Origin: Reichenbachiella ulvae
GTDB lineage: Bacteria > Bacteroidota > Bacteroidia > Cytophagales > Cyclobacteriaceae
Direction: 5' to 3'
Assembly: GCF_025833875.1 (NCBI RefSeq)
Contig: NZ_JAOYOD010000001.1
Location: forward strand, 620,001-684,000
DNA length: 64,000 bases
The notes beneath the pieces were generated by a model. It saw only the letters and a program-made list of their open reading frames with translations, was not told the DNA's origin and made no database searches. Each line of letters opens with the position of its first letter. Positions within the stretch are counted from its first letter, which is position 1. Below are positions 7,635-14,968 of this stretch, one piece after another. The position numbers and the translations under genes were made by a program.

Positions 7635-8768
7635 CTATTTTACTAATCCTATCTCATATTCTTCTCCTGTTTTGAGTACATGATATATCCTTGAGACCAG
7701 TTTCCTGGCTATAATTACTATTGATCTTTTCTTGGTATGCGACTTGGTTAGTTCCTCGTATCTCATCAACATAGCGGGATCTTTCTGCACACAACTCCAG
7801 GCACATTCGATCAATGCACTACGCAGGGCTTTGTGCCGGCGGTTAGTCATGTAGCCTTTCACGTCTCTTTCTCCACTGGAATGACTGGTTGGTTTGAGAC
7901 CAATAAAGCTATTGAAGTGTTTGAAGCTGGGAAAACGATCTATGCTCTCCAGTTCTATGAGTAGTTGTACAGTGGTCAATGGGCCGATCCCAGGGATGCC
8001 TCTGAGTAATTTTGCCTGTTGCTTGTACTTAGCTAATCGTTGGATTTTCCTGACCTGTATCGCCACTTTAAGCAAATGACGATATGTAAAATGATAATGC
8101 TCCAGCAAGAAGTTGACAGTCAGTTTTGTGTTTTTGGATTCAAACTGAACTTGCGAGATCCAAACCAAGAAGGCTTTGCTCCAATAGGCATTATCAAACT
8201 CTGTAGGTATGGGGATCCCCGCAAATAATAATTTGTCTTTGATGCGGTTTTTGATCCTGACCAACTCTGCCCACAATTTCTTGCGGTAACGAAACAGTTG
8301 CCTATGACCTTCTACTTCGATACTGGGAACATGAATGCCCCGAAGTAATCCAGCTCTAAGAGCTTTGGCTATCTTTCGACTATCAATTGGGTCGGTTTTT
8401 TCGGTGGTTTCCTTGTGAGTGGTGGGGATGTCTGCTGCATTGACTACCAAACAGCGATAGCCATAACTCTCCAAATCTCTACAGATCCAAAACCCAATCT
8501 TGCAGGCCTCATAGGCACAGATCACCTTGGCAGTAGGGAAATGCTTGTCGAGGTAGGATTTGAGTGCGATTGGTTCAGGTGGCTGGGTGAAAGTTCGATG
8601 GTGAATATGGCCAGCAAAGATGCTAACCGACCAGCTGCGCTTGTGTACGTCCAAGCCAATGAATAAATTGTAAGTGCTTAAATCTTCCATGATATAAATC
8701 CTTTGGTTTATACTTCATACGCCATTGGGTTATATCATGGGAACTATAGTGCATACCCTTCGGGACAC
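7557..8768 (-). mobile_element. IS110-family insertion sequence (ends approximate)
   Basis: A DEDD transposase gene on the minus strand is flanked by noncoding DNA on both sides. The limits given are those of a 10-bp direct repeat TTCGGGACAC (7557-7566 and 8759-8768), the only shared sequence noticed near both ends. IS110 elements have no terminal inverted repeats, and the real ends may lie further out. Confidence 0.6.
7635..8690 (-). CDS. IS110-family transposase (DEDD recombinase)
   Basis: The 351-residue product has the N-terminal DEDD/RuvC-like domain: FIGLDVHKRSW, then YEACKIG, then TDPIDSRKIA with the acidic residues. Its C-terminal transposase_20 domain has the GIPGIGPLT helix-hairpin and the GLKPTSHSSGERDVKG segment that carries the catalytic Ser. 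The length and both domains look complete, so it is probably active. IS110 transposases of this type work with a guide (bridge/seek) RNA encoded in the element's own noncoding end. The start is ATG at 8690. Confidence 0.95.
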   Translation of the reverse strand: MEDLSTYNLFIGLDVHKRSWSVSIFAGHIHHRTFTQPPEPIALKSYLDKHFPTAKVICAYEACKIGFWICRDLESYGYRCLVVNAADIPTTHKETTEKTDPIDSRKIAKALRAGLLRGIHVPSIEVEGHRQLFRYRKKLWAELVRIKNRIKDKLLFAGIPIPTEFDNAYWSKAFLVWISQVQFESKNTKLTVNFLLEHYHFTYRHLLKVAIQVRKIQRLAKYKQQAKLLRGIPGIGPLTTVQLLIELESIDRFPSFKHFNSFIGLKPTSHSSGERDVKGYMTNRRHKALRSALIECAWSCVQKDPAMLMRYEELTKSHTKKRSIVIIARKLVSRIYHVLKTGEEYEIGLVK

Positions 8769-8903
8769 GCACCTTACAGATAGCGTTAAACATGATTCCA
8801 TTGATTAATAGATATTTCCTGTAATCCACATAATATTACTGATTGCAATAGCAACAGTTTTTTCGTTTTACCCGAGTCTACATCCAAACCTGCCGATAAC
8901 TTA
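8691..8903 (-). other. noncoding upstream flank of the IS110 transposase
   Basis: No gene seen. An imperfect hairpin (8749-8772, GTGC...CCCTTCGGG...GCAC) lies 60 bases upstream of the transposase start, and a direct repeat shared with the downstream side (8759-8768) lies within it. In the IS110 group proper the guide RNA comes from this side. Which side applies here cannot be decided by eye. Confidence 0.35.
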
Positions 8904-9047
8904 ATGAGGCATGTAGGTACAGTATTGATGACCATAGGTCTATTGTCAACTGCTGGCCAATATTGGAGAGGGAAAGTTGGCTATGCACTAACCCTATTCT
9001 TTCTATATACGGTTTTCTCGATATTAATTTGGGGGCCATATCTATGA
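8904..9047 (+). pseudogene. fragment of an integral-membrane protein next to the IS110 element
   Basis: The frame encodes 47 residues from an internal Met, including a hydrophobic stretch ending FSILIWGPYL. Similar protein-like sequence extends upstream in the same frame to about 8841 without a start. It looks like the remnant of a membrane gene whose 5' part was lost at the IS110 end. No family is recognised. It ends in TGA at 9045-9047, overlapping the ATG of the next frame (ATGA). Confidence 0.4.
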
Positions 9048-9235
9048 TAGGGGACTTTGTTTCAGCTGCCCTGCCTTGTATTTTTGCTGTCATAGTCCTT
9101 TATTCTATCATCTTGTTAAATGGAAGAGAATCTAAAAAAGCTTTTGGAATAAGCTTTAAGGGATTGGGTTTGAACTTTCTCCCCGCCTTTTTAGGGTTAG
9201 TTTTTGGAATGGCAGCTCTTTTATATCTGGTTTAA
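9044..9235 (+). CDS. small membrane protein, or the frameshifted end of the same broken gene
   Basis: The 63-residue frame starts at the ATG inside ATGA and has two strongly hydrophobic segments (FVSAALPCIFAVIVLYSIIL and FLPAFLGLVFGMAALLYLV) separated by a charged loop. Such a layout is typical of a genuine membrane protein. The ATGA overlap could mean translational coupling. Equally, this could be the 3' part of the gene in front after a frameshift. No family is recognised. Confidence 0.4.
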   Translation: MIGDFVSAALPCIFAVIVLYSIILLNGRESKKAFGISFKGLGLNFLPAFLGLVFGMAALLYLV

Positions 9236-9324
9236 ATGGAGGTAACATTGGATATGCTGGTGGGTGTAAATTGATCATTTGAATATTCTCAGTAGAAGAA
9301 ATCCGATTCAATTCTAGCACTCAA

Positions 9325-9483
9325 AATCCCCCTAGCCCCCTTTACGAAAGGGGGAATTATACCCTTATGCTTTTGGTAGAAACAGAACGTCAATCTATGT
9401 TCTGAACCTCAATGTTTGACTTTTATTTGAACCATTTTTCAATGCAGCATCCATTCCCCCTTAATAAAGGGAACAGAGGGATT
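9325..9483 (+). repeat. MITE-like palindromic element, copy 1 (intact)
   Basis: The left arm (9325-9357) is itself a palindrome: AATCCCCCTAGCCCCCTTTA, CG, AAAGGGGGAATT. The right arm (9453-9483) reads ATTCCCCCTTAATAAAGGGAA and on to AGAGGGATT, and is an inverted relative of the left one. Between them lie about 95 bp shared with the copy at 5175-5305. It has no coding frame. The layout fits a non-autonomous mobile repeat or a dispersed structured-RNA element. The rest of the 9236-9557 gap shows nothing else. Confidence 0.7.
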
Positions 9484-9557
9484 CTTTGCATCTCTAGCTC
9501 TGGTTTGATCTCTATATCCCCAGCCATCAGTCGCTCATCATCAATCTCAAATTAAAA

Positions 9558-9589
9558 TTTGCCAGTTCGTATACCGTACGGTATATTTG
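9558..9589 (+). promoter_or_regulatory. promoter of the TetR gene (TTTG, 20 nt, TATATTTG)
   Basis: The -33 box TTTG (9558-9561) and the -7 box TATATTTG (9582-9589) are separated by 20 nt, which fits the Bacteroidota housekeeping consensus TTTG-N19-21-TAnnTTTG exactly. The GTG start codon comes only four bases after the -7 box, so the mRNA is probably leaderless. Confidence 0.7.
9569..9586 (+). promoter_or_regulatory. TetR operator, copy 1 (autoregulation)
   Basis: The core ATACCGTACGGTAT (9571-9584) is a perfect 14-bp palindrome. The surrounding 18 bp match the site at 10201-10218 at 16 of 18 positions. It overlaps the -7 box of the TetR promoter, so binding would block RNA polymerase. Confidence 0.8.
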
Positions 9590-9593
9590 TGGA

Positions 9594-10184
9594 GTGGTAA
9601 GATCAGAGAAAACAAGACAAACGATCATCGAGAAGACAGCAGCGATCTTCAATAAGAAGGGCTATACCGGGACCTATATGTCCGATCTTACTGCGGCCAC
9701 CGGACTGACCAAGGGCAGTATCTATGGCAACTTCAAAGACAAGAATGAAGTGGCTCTGGAGGCCTTTCGTTACAATTACCAGTTTCAGACCCGGCAACTG
9801 ATGGGTAAGCTGGATCAACTCGATCTAGCCTCAGACAAGCTTTTGGCCTTTTTGGATCACTATCGCAAGGCGTATCGGCCCATCTTTGAGAATGGTGGCT
9901 GTGCCATCCTGAATACGGCTGTGGATGCAGATGACGGCAATGAATGGCTGAAGAAAGAAGTCATCCAAAAGATACAGGATTGGTCTGCGCGATTGATATC
10001 CATCGTGACAAAGGGGATATCGAGAGGAGAACTAATGGACATAGATCCAGAGGAATATGCCTATCGCACCATTGCGCTGATCGAGGGTAGCATATTGCTA
10101 GCCAAGACCTTGAATAAGCCTGACATTCTGATGAAAAACATGGATCACCTAAGTGCTGAAATTAAAGAAATGACCCAGAAGTAA
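9594..10184 (+). CDS. TetR/AcrR family transcriptional regulator
   Basis: The 196-residue product has an N-terminal TetR helix-turn-helix (KKGYTGTYMSDLTAATGLTKGSIYGNFKD, residues about 22-50) and a longer helical ligand-binding domain. This is the normal family length. The GTG at 9594 is the only start that keeps the first helix of the DNA-binding domain; the next Met is inside the HTH. Palindromic operators lie at its own promoter and in front of the ketosynthase gene 50 bases downstream. It probably represses both and is released by a ligand. The ligand is unknown; a fatty acyl or acyl-CoA molecule would fit the target gene. Confidence 0.92.
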   Translation: MVRSEKTRQTIIEKTAAIFNKKGYTGTYMSDLTAATGLTKGSIYGNFKDKNEVALEAFRYNYQFQTRQLMGKLDQLDLASDKLLAFLDHYRKAYRPIFENGGCAILNTAVDADDGNEWLKKEVIQKIQDWSARLISIVTKGISRGELMDIDPEEYAYRTIALIEGSILLAKTLNKPDILMKNMDHLSAEIKEMTQK

Positions 10185-10200
10185 AATTTTTTAACCATTC

Positions 10201-10218
10201 ATATACCTTACGGTATAT
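10201..10218 (+). promoter_or_regulatory. TetR operator, copy 2, in front of the ketosynthase gene
   Basis: ATATACCTTACGGTATAT is an 18-bp palindrome with one mismatched pair, nearly the same as the operator at 9569-9586. It ends 17 bases before the ketosynthase ATG, in the place expected for the -7 region (TATATGAG at 10212-10219). Confidence 0.8.
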
Positions 10219-10235
10219 GAGTCAATCATGAGTAT

Positions 10236-11480
10236 ATGAAAAGAGTAGTAATCACCGGAATGGGGGCCATCACCCCGATAGGAAAAGACCTCAAGAGCTA
10301 TTGGGGCAACTTGCTGGCCGGTCAGTCAGGTGCCGGGCCTATCACACGATTTGATTCCAGTGCTTTCAAAACCCGATTTGCCTGTGAGATCAAGGATTAT
10401 GATCCTTTGGACTATTTTGATCGAAAGGAGGCCCGCAAGCTGGACCGATTCAGTCAGTATGGTATGATAGCAACCGCCGAAGCAATAGCTGATGCCAGTT
10501 TGGATTTTGAACAATTGAACCGAGACAGAGTGGGGGTCATTATGGCCAGTGGTATCGGAGGGTTCGAGACCTTCCAGCAGGAAGTGGTGGGCTATACGCA
10601 GCAGGAATTTCAGCCTCGTTTCAATCCTTTCTTTATTACCAAGATCATCGCCAATGGTCTCTCAGGGATGATCTCCATCAAATATGGCTTGCGGGGTATC
10701 AATTATTGTCCAGTCACCGCTTGTGCTTCATCTACCCAGAGCATCATTCAGGCTTTCAATTACATTCGGCTGGGCAAGGCAGATGTGATTCTCGCAGGTG
10801 GGTCCGAAGCGCCGATTACCGAGGCGTCCATAGGTGGATTTACCGCCATGAAGGCCATGTCTACTCGAAATGATGATCCGGCCACTGCTTCGCGTCCTTT
10901 TGATGTCCATCGAGATGGTTTTGTAGTTGGCGAAGGAGCTGGCGCGCTAGTGGTGGAAAGCCTGGAATCAGCACAAAATCGCGGTGCTAGAATTTACGCA
11001 GAGATCGTCGGTGGAGGAGAAAACTCGGATGCCTATCACATCACTGCTACTCATCCCGAGGGGCTGGGTGCCTATCTGGCCATGAAGAGCGCACTGGAGG
11101 AAGCAGGAATCGAGGCGGCTCAGATCGACTATCTGAATGCCCATGCCACCTCGACCGGACCAGGTGACCTGTCAGAGATTCAGGCCATCCAGGGACTCTT
11201 TGGTGATCACATCCAGCGTCTGCAAGTCAATGCCAGCAAGTCCATGACAGGGCATTTGCTGGGCGGCACAGGGGCCATCGAGGCGATTGCGACCTCTATG
11301 TCCGTACAGGAGGGGCAGATTCCTCCTACGATCAATACCCGGGAGGTGGATCCAGTAATCGATACCTCTCTCAATCTTTCCTTGAACACTTCAACCCAAA
11401 AGGACATCACCTACGCCCTTAGCAATAGCTTTGGTTTTGGAGGGCACTGCGCTGCTTTGATATTGAAGAAGTTTGTGTGA
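10236..11480 (+). CDS. fabF: beta-ketoacyl-ACP synthase II (FabF type)
   Basis: The 414-residue product has the full FabF length and active site: Cys163 in TACASSTQS, His303 in NAHATSTGPGD and His340 in MTGHLLGGTGA, with the Lys of NASKSMTG. It should condense malonyl-ACP with acyl-ACP in the cytosol. It is not next to acpP, fabD or fabG, so it is probably a second, regulated ketosynthase rather than the housekeeping one. An operator for the neighbouring TetR protein lies just before the gene, which suggests induction by a ligand of that regulator. A covarying palindrome follows the stop codon. A role in a special fatty acid or polyketide is possible but unsupported. Confidence 0.93.
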   Translation: MKRVVITGMGAITPIGKDLKSYWGNLLAGQSGAGPITRFDSSAFKTRFACEIKDYDPLDYFDRKEARKLDRFSQYGMIATAEAIADASLDFEQLNRDRVGVIMASGIGGFETFQQEVVGYTQQEFQPRFNPFFITKIIANGLSGMISIKYGLRGINYCPVTACASSTQSIIQAFNYIRLGKADVILAGGSEAPITEASIGGFTAMKAMSTRNDDPATASRPFDVHRDGFVVGEGAGALVVESLESAQNRGARIYAEIVGGGENSDAYHITATHPEGLGAYLAMKSALEEAGIEAAQIDYLNAHATSTGPGDLSEIQAIQGLFGDHIQRLQVNASKSMTGHLLGGTGAIEAIATSMSVQEGQIPPTINTREVDPVIDTSLNLSLNTSTQKDITYALSNSFGFGGHCAALILKKFV

Positions 11481-11490
11481 GCTTACCATT

Positions 11491-11523
11491 AACGTCGACG
11501 AGGTTTCAAACCTCGTCGGCGTT
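11491..11523 (+). repeat. 33-bp palindrome (terminator-like), copy A
   Basis: AACGTC-GAC-GAGGTTT, C, AAACCTC-GTC-GGCGTT: a 16-bp stem with one G:T pair, followed by TTTTA. It is the sister of the palindrome at 12549-12581 and is placed ten bases after the ketosynthase stop. It probably serves as a transcription terminator. Confidence 0.75.
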
Positions 11524-11601
11524 TTATTCGATAGAAAAATAATTTAGATTTTTTTCTCATAATCCTTGAACCAAAGGGATATTGCTACGACATATGAGCA
11601 A

Positions 11602-12186
11602 ATGATGAAGAGTAAATCTCAAATATTGGATGAGCTGCTGGTACTGCAGGCACGACGAGGCGACAGGGAGGCCTTCGAACAGCTGGTGGTCAAGTGGCAT
11701 ACCAAGTTGGTTTACCAGTCGCAGCTACGGACGCACAACCGAGAGCAATCTCAGGACATCGTACAGGATGTGTGGCAGTGGTTGATAGGCCATCTGTACA
11801 AACTGGAGGATGTGGCTCATTTTGGCTCGTGGATCCGGACGATTGTGGACAGGCGCTCCATCGATTGGTTAAGAAAGCAAAAGCACAATGTAGAACTCAA
11901 TAATCAAAGCTATGAACGTGATCGAACTATTGATACTGGTACTGCTGACGGTGATAGCAGCACTGAAAATACTGAACAATCACTGAGTCAGTTGGAGCAG
12001 GCCATGGCTTCATTGCCCGCAGAAAACAAGCTGGTACTGACGCTATATTACATGGAGTCTCACTCCATCGAAGGTATCGCTCAGATACTGGGTATACCTA
12101 AGGGGACGGTGAAGTCTCGGCTCTATCATACCCGCGAAAAATTGAAGAAAATTCTAAATGAACAACACCATGAAAAATACGAATGA
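11602..12186 (+). CDS. RNA polymerase ECF sigma factor
   Basis: The product of about 194 residues has sigma region 2 (LLVLQARRGDREAFEQLV through SQDIVQDVWQWLIGHLYKLED and FGSWIRTIV) and region 4 (LPAENKLVLTLYYMESHSIEGIAQILGIPKGTVKSRL). A linker rich in Asp, Thr and Ser separates them. The ATG at 11602 starts just before the conserved region; a TTG at 11566 in frame is possible. The last codons overlap the DUF6768 gene, so the two are translationally coupled. The membrane partner is a likely anti-sigma or regulatory protein. Confidence 0.9.
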   Translation: MMKSKSQILDELLVLQARRGDREAFEQLVVKWHTKLVYQSQLRTHNREQSQDIVQDVWQWLIGHLYKLEDVAHFGSWIRTIVDRRSIDWLRKQKHNVELNNQSYERDRTIDTGTADGDSSTENTEQSLSQLEQAMASLPAENKLVLTLYYMESHSIEGIAQILGIPKGTVKSRLYHTREKLKKILNEQHHEKYE

Positions 12187-12538
12187 AGAAATCGACGAAA
12201 TGATCAAAAAGGCGCTTTCTAAAGAAGAAGCGGCCTATTATGAAGATCTACACGAGCAGTCTCTTCCAGAGATGTTGACAGGACTGTATAGCGGCCGACT
12301 CAAGTGGCTCAATGTGCTGTTTGTAGTTGTGACCGTGATTTTTTCTGCCATCATGTTTTATTCGATCTATCAGTTTATGAATACCGAAGATCTCAGAGAG
12401 ATGATGCGCTGGGGTGCCGCTATGTTTGGCTCGGGCATCATGGCTGCCATGATCAAACTCTGGAGTTGGAATCAGCTGGATAAAAATGCCCTGCTGAGAG
12501 AGATCAAGCGGCTGGAATTACTGCTGGCTAGTAAGTAA
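12170..12538 (+). CDS. DUF6768 family membrane protein, partner of the ECF sigma factor
   Basis: The product of about 122 residues starts MKNTNEEIDEMIKKALSKEE, the N-terminus remembered for DUF6768 proteins. Two membrane segments follow (about 48-68 and 85-103). The ATG at 12158 is an alternative start four codons earlier. The gene overlaps the end of the sigma-factor gene, an arrangement common in Bacteroidota. It probably holds the sigma factor at the membrane or modulates it; a direct anti-sigma role has not been shown and is inferred from context. Confidence 0.85.
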   Translation: MKNTNEEIDEMIKKALSKEEAAYYEDLHEQSLPEMLTGLYSGRLKWLNVLFVVVTVIFSAIMFYSIYQFMNTEDLREMMRWGAAMFGSGIMAAMIKLWSWNQLDKNALLREIKRLELLLASK

Positions 12539-12548
12539 GGGAGCTTTC

Positions 12549-12581
12549 AACGTCAAAGAGGTTTCAAACCTCTTTGACGTT
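12549..12581 (+). repeat. 33-bp perfect palindrome, copy B, between convergent genes
   Basis: AACGTC-AAA-GAGGTTT, C, AAACCTC-TTT-GACGTT, with perfect 16-bp arms. It lies between the ends of two convergent genes and runs into the stop codon of the minus-strand lipoprotein gene. It is probably a bidirectional terminator. Compared with copy A, both arms change together at three paired positions. Confidence 0.75.
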
Positions 12582-13365
12582 AGCTGCTTTTATACTGTAA
12601 ACCCCTCTTTCTGGGATCCTTCAGATCGATCCAGAAAATGTGAATCGCCTCTTCGGCTTCCATTTGTCCATTTTGGTTTTCGTCCAGTCTCGCCGAAACA
12701 TACATCAGGTCATTGCCCGCATCATAATCCGAGCTCATGACCGAATAGATTTTAGGAACTAGCGCTTCCGATAGATTCCCATCGATATCGAACCAATAGA
12801 ATCTCCTCAAATCCTGCACATTGATAAAGCCATCCTGATTGCTGTCTTCATCATAGACAGAGATCATGTAGTAGTCCCGACTGACTGGTTCGTAGTGCAA
12901 TGAGTCTTTGGAATAGGAGGGATAGTAAAGGTTTTTGATCAAAACAGGTTTCTTGAAAAACTCATTTTGAGATTGTGTTTGGTAGTTGTAGTGCGAGACG
13001 TTGATCATGTTGTAGCCTCGCACGACTGAAAAGCCCGGCATCAGATGGTTGTTCCAATTGTTGCCGTCGTTATTATCTTCTCGCCAGGTATAGTGGTGTC
13101 GATTCGAGCCTGTAAAGGGCTTTCCAGAATCCTTGTCGATATTGACCTTAAAAAGAGGAGTGAGGCGATGGTCCGGATAGTGGGTCAAAAGCACATTCCT
13201 CGGCTGGCTGTCCAGTTGCAACGAATCTATAGGCAGGCCTATGATTTTCTTTCCTTTATCGTCTTTGGATATTTCACTGACCTGAAATCCTTTTCGTTCC
13301 AGTTTTTTATCAGTACATCCCCACACCAATAGGCCGAGGATCAAAATAGCTAGTGGTCTTTTCAT
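12580..13365 (-). CDS. lipoprotein with two EF-hand-like calcium loops
   Basis: The product of about 261 residues begins MKRPLAILILGLLVWGC, a signal peptide with lipobox. Earlier in-frame codons would add 30 residues in front of it, so 13365 is preferred. Near the C-terminal half are two loops with EF-hand spacing, DSNQDGFINVQD and DENQNGQMEAEE, which could bind Ca2+ as in dockerin or calmodulin-like modules. The central part is rich in aromatic residues and Asn. No enzyme family is recognised. It is probably exposed at the outer membrane or in the periplasm. Confidence 0.8.
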   Translation of the reverse strand: MKRPLAILILGLLVWGCTDKKLERKGFQVSEISKDDKGKKIIGLPIDSLQLDSQPRNVLLTHYPDHRLTPLFKVNIDKDSGKPFTGSNRHHYTWREDNNDGNNWNNHLMPGFSVVRGYNMINVSHYNYQTQSQNEFFKKPVLIKNLYYPSYSKDSLHYEPVSRDYYMISVYDEDSNQDGFINVQDLRRFYWFDIDGNLSEALVPKIYSVMSSDYDAGNDLMYVSARLDENQNGQMEAEEAIHIFWIDLKDPRKRGLQYKSS

Positions 13366-13562
13366 AATTAGAAATGCTAAGTAAGCGAATATCACACAAA
13401 ATGAGTAAAAGTTGAAAAGATCGCGAACAGACCGTACTCTCACAATTATTTTCACCAGGGTGGGAAAGATAGGTGGGCTGTTAATCCGTCTATCAAGTTT
13501 GTGTTCCCAATTGTTCCAACCCTTTGCGTTCTTCGCGGGTCTTATTCACAAACCAATATGAT

Positions 13563-14840
13563 ATGAAAACGCTAAACCAATTCAAGAATTTTGCGCTAGT
13601 CGCGGTAGTCCTTTTTTCTATTAGTTGCTCCTCGGATGAGGATTTTCTGAACGGAAAGAGAGCCGATGGTAAAACTAGTTTGTTTGATGAAGTCACCGAG
13701 CCTGAGGTTCCCATAGATCATGCTAGTGAAGGCGTATATACCGATAGTTTTTATCTGTCGTCAAGCTCAGGCTCTGGTGGTGCCTGGTCAGGTAGCGGCG
13801 AATGGGGTAGTGGAAACCCTAATGGGGAGTTCGAAGCAGGGACTCTCACTGCCGGCGAATGGAGTGATTTGGAGCATTGGGATTTTTGGAATGACCTATT
13901 GAGCAATCAGGAATACTATGAAGATGTAAATCGGTGGGGACTGAAAAAAATAGAACGCTATAGCTTTTTGGTATTGGATAATCAAGGGGCAGCGGTGGCC
14001 AATGCTGAAGTCAGCCTGATGATAGATGAAGTGGAGGTCTGGAAAACCAAAACAGATAGCAAAGGAAGAGCCACCCTTTGGTCAGATTTAGGCCTTAACA
14101 CACCTTCTGCACTTATCAAAATGGGAGCGGTAGAAGAGGAGGTCTTTGGGGTCATCAATTATGCTGAGGGAATCAACGAGGTAGCGTTGAGCACCACTGT
14201 CTCCAATCAAAAAGTAATGGATATCTACTTTGCCGTGGATGCGACCGGTTCCATGATGGACGAAATTGATTACCTGAAGGCCGAGCTTATACATGTGATA
14301 CAGCAAGTGAGAATGGACCATCCAACCCTAGAAATGCGATTTGGCTCTGTCTTTTATCGGGATGAAGGGGATGACTATTTGACACGAGATTTTGGTTTTA
14401 CCACTGATGAGGAAAGTCTGGTTGATTTTATTAGGGACCAGAATGCCAATGGCGGAGGTGATTTTCCTGAAGCGGTGCATTCCGCTCTTAACCTGGCCAT
14501 TACCCAAAATACCTGGGATCGAGATGCTTCGAGTCGTATATTGTTTTTACTACTAGATGCACCGCCACATTACACACAGGATGTGATCTCTGACCTGGAG
14601 GATAATTTGATTCGAGCAGCAGAGAATGGGATCAAAATCATACCGATCACTGCCTCGGGGATCGATAAATCTACGGAGTTCTTGATGCGCTCTTTCGCAA
14701 TCCTAACCAATGGCACCTATGTTTTTATCACAGATGATAGTGGGGTAGGTAATGATCACCTGGAGCCCACCATTGGGGACTATGAGGTAGAGAAGCTCAA
14801 TGATTTGTTGGTTAGACTGGTTGGGGAGAATGTGCCTTAG
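13563..14840 (+). CDS. lipoprotein with a von Willebrand factor A domain
   Basis: The product of about 425 residues starts at ATG 13563 with MKTLNQFKNFALVAV and a lipobox ending SISC. A Gly/Ser-rich linker (SSSSGSGGAWSGSGEWGSG) follows, then a small beta domain (about 135-200). The vWA domain has an intact metal site, with AVDATGSMMDE near residue 226 and LLDAPPH further on. It should bind a protein partner through a divalent cation at the cell surface or in the periplasm. It is divergent from the EF-hand lipoprotein upstream and may share its promoter region. Confidence 0.85.
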   Translation: MKTLNQFKNFALVAVVLFSISCSSDEDFLNGKRADGKTSLFDEVTEPEVPIDHASEGVYTDSFYLSSSSGSGGAWSGSGEWGSGNPNGEFEAGTLTAGEWSDLEHWDFWNDLLSNQEYYEDVNRWGLKKIERYSFLVLDNQGAAVANAEVSLMIDEVEVWKTKTDSKGRATLWSDLGLNTPSALIKMGAVEEEVFGVINYAEGINEVALSTTVSNQKVMDIYFAVDATGSMMDEIDYLKAELIHVIQQVRMDHPTLEMRFGSVFYRDEGDDYLTRDFGFTTDEESLVDFIRDQNANGGGDFPEAVHSALNLAITQNTWDRDASSRILFLLLDAPPHYTQDVISDLEDNLIRAAENGIKIIPITASGIDKSTEFLMRSFAILTNGTYVFITDDSGVGNDHLEPTIGDYEVEKLNDLLVRLVGENVP

Positions 14841-14968
14841 GTATTAGTTATTAAGTGAGATTGTCTGATGTTGTAAAGCTAAAGTGTATGTTTAGAAACT
14901 TGAATTCATATGTTTTCAACAAATACCTTAGATTCACAATGAAACATGAATAAACCACTACAACTGAT

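Noticed and set aside
7395..7646. An 83-codon gene between lipoprotein and IS110
   Set aside because: No family signal, overlaps the transposase end, and lies in the element's noncoding flank.
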